This document shows, piece by piece, positions 59,025 through 64,000 of a DNA stretch of 64,000 nucleotides. Location: the NCBI GenBank assembly GCA_965277075.1, contig OZ255707.1, positions 2,418,001 to 2,482,000 of the forward strand, in the 5' to 3' direction. A model generated the notes under the pieces. It was not told the DNA's origin. It saw only the letters and a program-made list of their open reading frames with translations, and did not search any database. Within the stretch, counting starts at the first letter, position 1; each line of letters starts with the position of its first letter. The position numbers were made by a program, and so were the translations under genes. The stretch is from Lustribacter sp965277075. GTDB taxonomy: Bacteria > Vulcanimicrobiota > Vulcanimicrobiia > Vulcanimicrobiales > Vulcanimicrobiaceae.

Positions 59025-59771
59025 GTAGACGGCATCGGCGGTTGTTATCGCTCTCTCGTATCGGGCGAGGTATGCGCGCGCTTCGGCGACGCGCAGCACC
59101 GCAACCGTCGCGGCGACCCTCGCAAACGGATCGTCGTGCCCGTCGCCCTCGACCGCAAACCAGCCGCGACGTTCGGTTGCGGCAGCGTCGACCGTGGCGC
59201 CGATCGGAACGCGTTCGATCAAGACACGCTCGCGTGCGCTGAGAAGCGCGCGGTCCGGATCGTCGAAGGATACCTCATAGCGGAGCCACGCGCTGTCGAC
59301 GTCTTTCGCGAGATGTTTGAGATCGCCGACGGTCGCGACGAGCGATCCCGGGACCGGCACGATCGCCAACGTCACGTTTACGGCCTTGGCGGCTTTCGTC
59401 ATCGTCTTCACGGCCGCGACCATCCGGACGAACGCCTCCGGTGGCAGGTTGCCCGGCGCCCCGGCGCTCGAACGGAGAATCGCGGCACCGGTTGCAGCCG
59501 ATAGGCTGACCGCGGCCGCCCGTTCCTCGTCGCTGCGTTCCGGATCGAGTAGGCCCGGTGCGTCGAGCGCTACCGGGACGATCCCGAGGTCGACCGCCAC
59601 TTTCTTTACCTGGGCCGCGTATTCACAATCGGTCCGGGGAAAATCATCCAACGCGAAGATCGCGCCGTCGACGTCGAGCCGGGACGCGCAACCCTCGAGC
59701 CATTCCAAGTGCGTCAGCGCGCCGCGCCGGAGCGCGCCGGAAAACGACGAACTGTTTACCGCCAGTTTCAT
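59013..59771 (-). CDS. sugar-phosphate isomerase/epimerase-like TIM-barrel protein
   Basis: A 252-residue protein resembling xylose-isomerase-like TIM-barrel enzymes (AP endonuclease 2 superfamily). KLAVNSSSFSGAL at the start, DGAIFALDDFPRTD near 45 and WLRYEVSFDDPDRA near 165 are weak matches; metal ligands are less clear than in authentic members. ATG at 59771 is chosen over an in-frame start 30 bases earlier. Substrate unknown. The start region is back-to-back with the small membrane protein gene on the plus strand. Confidence 0.7.
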   Translation of the reverse strand: MKLAVNSSSFSGALRRGALTHLEWLEGCASRLDVDGAIFALDDFPRTDCEYAAQVKKVAVDLGIVPVALDAPGLLDPERSDEERAAAVSLSAATGAAILRSSAGAPGNLPPEAFVRMVAAVKTMTKAAKAVNVTLAIVPVPGSLVATVGDLKHLAKDVDSAWLRYEVSFDDPDRALLSARERVLIERVPIGATVDAAATERRGWFAVEGDGHDDPFARVAATVAVLRVAEARAYLARYERAITTADAVYVPG

Positions 59772-59785
59772 TTCAGGAGTCTCCG

Positions 59786-60028
59786 ATCGACCGCCAATCA
59801 CTCGCGTCCATCATCCCGCTCACTGCGGTGACGATCGCCCTCGCCGAGTTTCTCTTTGACCACACACAGCCACGCTGGACCAGCCCGTTCTTTTGGGCGG
59901 GCCTCGCCGTGACGGTGGCCTTGCTGATCGGCGTGCAAATTCTGCGGTTCGGCAAGTCGAAACCGGTGCCCCCGGCGAAACCGGACTACTCGGCGACATC
60001 GATCGTCCGCCGCAGCGAACATCTCTAA
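59786..60028 (+). CDS. small membrane protein, start codon uncertain
   Basis: About 80 residues with two membrane helices (LASIIPLTAVTIALAEFLF and FFWAGLAVTVALLIGVQIL) and a basic, Pro-rich tail ending IVRRSEHL. The only ATG/GTG/TTG start near the first helix is GTG at 59828, which would cut it in half. A Shine-Dalgarno AGGAG at 59775-59779 sits 6 bases before ATC at 59786, which would keep the helix. Either an ATC start or the truncated form is used. It precedes glyA by 28 bases, so co-transcription is likely. Confidence 0.55.
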   Translation: MDRQSLASIIPLTAVTIALAEFLFDHTQPRWTSPFFWAGLAVTVALLIGVQILRFGKSKPVPPAKPDYSATSIVRRSEHL

Positions 60029-60056
60029 TCCGCTCGACCGAGGAACACGCCCACCG

Positions 60057-61304
60057 ATGGATTTGCTCGTCCCAACCGCCTTGCGCACCGTCGATCCGGA
60101 GATTTTCGACGCGATCGAAAACGAAGACCGGCGACAGCACGTCAACCTCGAATTGATCGCGTCGGAAAACTACGCGAGCGCCGCCGTGCGCGAAGCCTCG
60201 GGCTCGATCATGACGAACAAGTACGCGGAAGGCTATCCCGGCCGCCGGTACTACGGCGGGTGCGAATTCGTCGACGTCGCCGAGACGCTCGCGATCGATC
60301 GCGCAAAGCAACTCTTCGCCGCAGAGCACGCGAACGTTCAAGCGCACGCCGGCGCGCAGGCCAATATGGCAGTCTTCATGGCGGTATTGCAGCCCGGCGA
60401 CACCGTGCTCGGCATGTCGCTCGCGCACGGCGGCCATCTTACGCACGGCACCAAGGTGAGCTTCAGCGGCAAGATCTACAACGCGGTCGCATACGGCGTG
60501 CGCAACGACAGCGAGCTGATCGATTATGACGAAGTGCGAGCGCTCGCGCGCGAACACAAGCCGAAGTTGTTGATCGCCGGCGCGAGCGCCTATCCGCGCA
60601 CGATGGACTACGCCCCGTTCCGTGAGATCGCGGATGAAGTCGGCGCGCTCTTGATGGTGGACATGGCGCACATCGCGGGACTCGTCGCGACGGGTCTGCA
60701 TCCCTCGCCCGTTCCGTTCGCCGAGTTCGTGACCACGACGACGCATAAGACGCTGCGCGGTCCTCGCGGCGGGTTGATCCTCACGACCCGCGAGTACGCC
60801 GCAGCGATCGATAAGAGCATTTTCCCCGGCATTCAAGGCGGCCCGATGATGCATACGATTGCTGCGAAAGCCGTCGCGTTCCGCGAAGCGTTGCAGCCGT
60901 CGTTCAGTGCCTATCAGCAAGCCGTCATCACGAACGCCCGAGTAATGGGCGAAGAACTGCAGCGCGCGGGCGTCCGGCTCGTCGCCGGCGGAACCGATAC
61001 GCACTTGCTGCTGGTCGACCTGAGCCCGCGAAACCTCACCGGTAAAGCGGTCGAAGCGTATCTCGATGAGATTCACGTGACCGTGAACAAGAACGCGATC
61101 CCGTTCGACACGCAAAAGCCGATGGTCACCAGCGGCATCCGCATCGGTTCGCCGGCGATCACGAGCCGCGGATTCGGCGAAGCAGAAGCGCGCGAAGTCG
61201 GTGCGATCATCGGCGAGGCCCTCGGGGACATCGAGGCACGCTCGCGGATGGCCGAGCTGCGCGCGCGCGTCGGCGAACTCACGTCCCGGTTCGACGTCCC
61301 GTAA
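60057..61304 (+). CDS. glyA: serine hydroxymethyltransferase
   Basis: PLP enzyme of 415 residues interconverting serine and glycine with tetrahydrofolate. ENEDRRQHVNLELIASENYA at the N-terminus, YPGRRYYGGCEFVD, and the PLP-lysine motif TTTTHKTLRGPRGG near residue 230 are intact; the C-terminus GSPAITSRGFGEAEAREVG is also typical. GAGG lies 18 bases before the ATG. Downstream are a RimJ-type acetyltransferase and upp, a common arrangement that links one-carbon and nucleotide metabolism. Confidence 0.96.
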   Translation: MDLLVPTALRTVDPEIFDAIENEDRRQHVNLELIASENYASAAVREASGSIMTNKYAEGYPGRRYYGGCEFVDVAETLAIDRAKQLFAAEHANVQAHAGAQANMAVFMAVLQPGDTVLGMSLAHGGHLTHGTKVSFSGKIYNAVAYGVRNDSELIDYDEVRALAREHKPKLLIAGASAYPRTMDYAPFREIADEVGALLMVDMAHIAGLVATGLHPSPVPFAEFVTTTTHKTLRGPRGGLILTTREYAAAIDKSIFPGIQGGPMMHTIAAKAVAFREALQPSFSAYQQAVITNARVMGEELQRAGVRLVAGGTDTHLLLVDLSPRNLTGKAVEAYLDEIHVTVNKNAIPFDTQKPMVTSGIRIGSPAITSRGFGEAEAREVGAIIGEALGDIEARSRMAELRARVGELTSRFDVP

Positions 61305-61313
61305 GCGCGCCGC

Positions 61314-61895
61314 ATGCCGCCTAGCGGGCTCGCAACCGTTGCGATCACCACTTCGCGGCTTTCTCTCGTGTCGGTCGCGTCCGAGCATATCGATCTGCTG
61401 CTCGCGTACCATCAACGCAACGAGCAGCACCTCGGGCGTTGGGAGCCCACGCGCTCGCCCGATTTTTTCACCCGCGGCTATTGGTCGACCTACGTTGCTG
61501 CGGTCCAAGACGACGCGTTCGCCGGCCGCGCGCACCGATTTGTCGCGACGTTACGCGGTTCGCCGCAGCTCATCGCGAGCGTGAACGTAACGAATATCGT
61601 CCACGGTGTTTTTCAAGCCGGCGTGCTCGGCTATTCGGTCGACTTCTCGCATCAAGGGCGCGGCTATGGTACCGAGATCGTCGGCGCGGTTGTGAACTGG
61701 TGTTTTCGCAACGCGGGTCTGCATCGCATCGAGGCGAATTATCAGCCGGTGAACGAACGCAGCGGCAAGCTGCTGCGGCGACTCGGCTTCGTCGTCGAAG
61801 GCTACGCGCGCGACTATCTCTACATCGACGGCGAGTGGCGCGATCATGTCCTCACGTCGAAAACGCGCGAGGAGGTGCGTGCGGGTGACGCATGA
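61314..61895 (+). CDS. RimJ/RimL-type GNAT acetyltransferase
   Basis: A 193-residue GNAT acetyltransferase similar to those that acetylate ribosomal proteins or small substrates. ATTRLSL-like start (TTSRLSLVSV), GYSVDFSHQGRGYGTEIVGA with the acetyl-CoA loop, HRIEANYQPVNERSGKLLRR and LGFVVEGYARDYLYIDGEWR are the RimJ-like blocks in order. ATG at 61314 follows glyA by 9 bases. The specific target is unknown. Confidence 0.88.
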   Translation: MPPSGLATVAITTSRLSLVSVASEHIDLLLAYHQRNEQHLGRWEPTRSPDFFTRGYWSTYVAAVQDDAFAGRAHRFVATLRGSPQLIASVNVTNIVHGVFQAGVLGYSVDFSHQGRGYGTEIVGAVVNWCFRNAGLHRIEANYQPVNERSGKLLRRLGFVVEGYARDYLYIDGEWRDHVLTSKTREEVRAGDA

Positions 61896-62559
61896 GGTAC
61901 TCGTCATCGATCATCCGGCGGTCGCTGACCGCCTCGCGCGCATCCGCGACCGCGAAACGCCGGTCGTGCAATTTCGCCGTCTCGTCGAGGACGCCGGCAC
62001 GTTTCTCGCCTACGAAGCGACGCGCTCGCTGCGGCTCGCCGCGGGTACGGTGCAGACGCCGCTGCAAGCCGCGACGGTCAACCGTGTCGCGAGCCGGCCT
62101 GTCGTCGCACCGATCCTGCGCGCCGGTCTCGGTTTGCTGCCCGGTTTTCTCGCGTGCATCGATGACGCCGAAGTCGCGCACTTGGGTTTTTATCGGGATC
62201 CGGCCACGCTCGAGCCGGTCCCGTACTATGCAAACATGCCGCATCGGCTCGACGATCGCGACGTCTTCGTCCTCGACCCGATGCTCGCGACCGGCAACAG
62301 CGGTGCGGCCGCGCTCGGCTTACTCGAAACGCGCGGCGCCGCGTCGATCACGTTCGTGTGCTTGATCGCCGCTCCCGAGGGCATCGCAACGCTGACCGCT
62401 TCACATCCCGGGGTTCGCATCGTCACCGCGGCGATCGACGACCACCTCAACTCACACGGTTACATCGTTCCCGGGCTCGGCGACGCCGGGGATCGCATGT
62501 TCGGATCGGCGACATCGTTGCCGATTTCGGCGCGCGCGGCCGCGGGTCTCGCCGGATAG
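61885..62559 (+). CDS. upp: uracil phosphoribosyltransferase
   Basis: Salvages uracil to UMP with PRPP. The 224-residue protein contains the PRPP loop VFVLDPMLATGNSGAAAL, APILRAGLGLLPGF and the C-terminal VPGLGDAGDRMFGS. GGAGG at 61871-61875 gives good spacing to GTG 61885; GTG 61879 would be too close. The start overlaps the RimJ gene end by 11 bases. The family usually has about 208 residues, so it is of normal size. Confidence 0.95.
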   Translation: MTHEVLVIDHPAVADRLARIRDRETPVVQFRRLVEDAGTFLAYEATRSLRLAAGTVQTPLQAATVNRVASRPVVAPILRAGLGLLPGFLACIDDAEVAHLGFYRDPATLEPVPYYANMPHRLDDRDVFVLDPMLATGNSGAAALGLLETRGAASITFVCLIAAPEGIATLTASHPGVRIVTAAIDDHLNSHGYIVPGLGDAGDRMFGSATSLPISARAAAGLAG

Positions 62560-62608
62560 TCGCAAGCAGGGTGAGCGCGGTCGCCGACAGCGAAAGGAGC
62601 GCCCGACC

Positions 62609-63694
62609 GTGCGGGCACTTCTCATTTTGCGACCAAACGCGGCGACGCGTCCGGGGGGCGACGTCGTTCACGCTGAGTCGACGGCAAGCGCCCTGCGTCT
62701 CCTGGGCGTCGAGGCGAACATCGTCCGGACGTTCGAACCGGACGCCCGCGGCTACGATGTCGCGCACGTGTTCGGCGTCTTCGAACCGTCGACGGCCACT
62801 CGCCAAATCGCGTCGCTTGCCGCGACGCGCACACCGCTCGTCCTCTCGCCGATCTGGCTCGACCTCGGGGCCTTTTTCGCCGTAGCGCCACGGCTCGAAG
62901 CGGCGCTGGGCCGGCGTAGCCCGGGGGTCATCGGGCGCCGTCTTGCTCGCATCAGGACCGACGAGCAGCGCCTCACAACGCGTGGCCCGGCCGCGCGCGT
63001 CGCCGAACGCCGGCGCGCGGAGCAGCGTGCCTTGATGCAGCGCGGCGACGTTCTGCTCCCGGCAAGCAACATCGAGGCGTACCTCTACAGTACCGCGTTG
63101 AAGCTCTCGGCCGTCCCGTTCGTCGTCGCCCCGGTCGGTGTCGAGCGCCGCGCGTTCGAGCTCGAACGCCCTGCGAAGCGCACGGGCCTACTCTGTTGCG
63201 CGCGGATCGAACCCAAGAAGAATCAGGCCGCCCTGCTGTATGCCGTGCGCGACGTCGACGTCGACGTGACCCTCGTCGGTCAAGCTCACGATGCACGGTA
63301 TCTGGCGTTGTGCAAGAAGCTCGCCACGCCGCGCGTGCGCTTCGTCGATCATGTGCGGCGGGAAGAAGCGTTCGCGTTGATGGCGCGGACAGCCGTGCAC
63401 GTGCACCCGTCGTGGTTCGAGAGCCCGGGCTTGTCCTCGCTCGAGGCCGCCGCCGCCGGAGCACATTTGGTCGTCGGCGACCGCGGTACAGAGCGTGAAT
63501 ACTTCGAAGGTCACGTCGAGTACGCCGATCCGGCCGATCCGGGATCGATCCACGCCGCCGTCGTGCGTGCGCTCGACCGTCCGCCGCGATACCCCGGCGA
63601 CCCCTTCGAGTGCGCCGTTCGCAGCCGTACGTGGGAACGGACCGCCGAGGCGACGCTCGAGGCATACGAGCGCGCCATCGCCGTTCACGGCTGA
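62609..63694 (+). CDS. GT4-family glycosyltransferase
   Basis: A 361-residue GT-B glycosyltransferase. RPGGDVVHAESTASALRLLG at the N-terminus resembles acceptor-side loops. LLCCARIEPKKNQAALLYAV is the donor-domain entry, and WFESPGLSSLEAAAAGAHLV near the C-terminus contains the ESxGLxxLEA motif binding the sugar nucleotide. GTG at 62609 has AGGAG upstream. It is followed without a gap by another GT4 gene, so this is the start of a second glycan gene cluster that continues beyond the window. Confidence 0.92.
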   Translation: MRALLILRPNAATRPGGDVVHAESTASALRLLGVEANIVRTFEPDARGYDVAHVFGVFEPSTATRQIASLAATRTPLVLSPIWLDLGAFFAVAPRLEAALGRRSPGVIGRRLARIRTDEQRLTTRGPAARVAERRRAEQRALMQRGDVLLPASNIEAYLYSTALKLSAVPFVVAPVGVERRAFELERPAKRTGLLCCARIEPKKNQAALLYAVRDVDVDVTLVGQAHDARYLALCKKLATPRVRFVDHVRREEAFALMARTAVHVHPSWFESPGLSSLEAAAAGAHLVVGDRGTEREYFEGHVEYADPADPGSIHAAVVRALDRPPRYPGDPFECAVRSRTWERTAEATLEAYERAIAVHG

Positions 63695-64000
63695 ATGCGC
63701 ATTCTCGTTGCGGCGGAGCGCCTCGGACCCGGCGGCGGCATGGAACGCTACTTGGACGTCGTCCTCCCCGCGCTTGTCGCCCGCGGCGCCCGCGTACACG
63801 TCGTGGCACGCCGCATCGAGGAGCTGCCACCGGGAATCACGGCCGAAGTTGTCGATTGGTCGGACGAACACGACGCCCCGGCGGCCGCGGCACGCTCTCT
63901 CGTCGACGGGGCCTTGCGATCCTTCGCGCCCGATCTCGCCGTTGCCGAGAATGTCATGGACGCGGGAATCGTTGAAGCGTTGCGCGCCGCGCCGCGCTTC
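63695..64000 (+). CDS. GT4-family glycosyltransferase, 5' part only (cut by window end)
   Basis: The first 102 codons of a gene that runs off the window. RILVAAERLGPGGGMERYLD is the canonical glycine-rich acceptor loop of GT4 enzymes, and VLPALVARGARVHVVARRIE continues the Rossmann fold. ATG at 63695 follows the preceding TGA directly. The remaining two thirds, including the donor-binding domain, lie outside, so completeness cannot be judged. Confidence 0.75.
   Translation, partial: MRILVAAERLGPGGGMERYLDVVLPALVARGARVHVVARRIEELPPGITAEVVDWSDEHDAPAAAARSLVDGALRSFAPDLAVAENVMDAGIVEALRAAPRF

Noticed and set aside
59820..61535. 571-codon minus-strand open frame
   Set aside because: It lies almost entirely antisense to glyA and the RimJ-type gene, whose plus-strand motifs are complete. 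High GC leaves long stop-free frames on the opposite strand.
1..64000. CRISPR arrays, tRNAs, rRNAs and intact insertion sequences
   Set aside because: I read both strands for spaced direct repeats, tRNA T-loop patterns (GGTTCGAATCC-like), rRNA landmarks and transposase ORFs and found none that I could support.

Overview
The window is GC-rich, densely packed chromosomal DNA from a bacterium. Most neighbouring genes overlap by 1 to 20 bases (ATGA, TAGTG and similar junctions), and many start with GTG or TTG. Several features imply a diderm, rod-shaped cell that makes heptose-containing lipopolysaccharide: a complete gmhA-gmhB-hldE1-hldE2 set, a LpxB-like glycosyltransferase, three GT9 heptosyltransferase-type genes, and mreBCD with penicillin-binding protein 2. 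Ribosomal protein L27 carries a Firmicute-style N-terminal extension. This mixture fits an uncultivated diderm phylum such as Eremiobacterota (WPS-2), but that placement is inference, not something the sequence proves.

Layout. 1-4867 (+): parA-parB, an exported protein, thiE, a thiD-like kinase and trpS. 4868-6870: an AT-richer island holding a type II restriction-modification pair, a BglII/BstYI-like endonuclease and a beta-class DNA methyltransferase. 6983-16680 (-): glgP, then an operon that reads nadD-lysA-maf-mreB-mreC-mreD-mrdA-aminotransferase. 16741-23623: an exported LVIVD-type propeller (+), obg and rpmA (-), a cytochrome P450 (-), a small exported protein (-), fabF and rnc (+). 23615-27137: a decayed region with broken substrate-binding-protein, UbiD and DUF1801 genes, a MarR regulator with a palindrome over its start codon, a GNAT-TspO pair and two copies of an unknown gene remnant. 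27138-33377: smc, purH, a small membrane protein, a VOC protein and an unknown protein. 33432-39151: a MocR-type regulator divergent from an amino-acid permease, a MOSC protein, hisS and accB. 39148-48576: the heptose and glycosyltransferase operon. 48563-53611: aspS, a family 5 uracil-DNA glycosylase, an exported two-domain protein, trmL and a C39-like peptidase. 53615-57298 (-): an OppA-type lipoprotein with dgcN and dgcA homologues. 57355-64000: photolyase, a candidate structured RNA, a TIM-barrel protein, a small membrane protein, glyA, a RimJ-type acetyltransferase, upp and two GT4 glycosyltransferases, the last cut by the window edge.

How the genes work together. Chromosome segregation (parAB, smc), cell shape and wall synthesis (mreBCD, mrdA, lysA for diaminopimelate) and envelope glycosylation dominate. 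The dgcA-dgcN-oppA-C39 group looks like a unit for taking up and catabolising peptides or D-glutamate. I saw no CRISPR array, tRNA, rRNA or intact insertion sequence. The most unusual items are the restriction-modification island next to trpS, a possible 6S-like RNA at about 58889-59024, the L27 pre-sequence, three genes whose conserved N-termini lie upstream of any ATG, GTG or TTG, and the decayed region at 23.6-27.1 kb.
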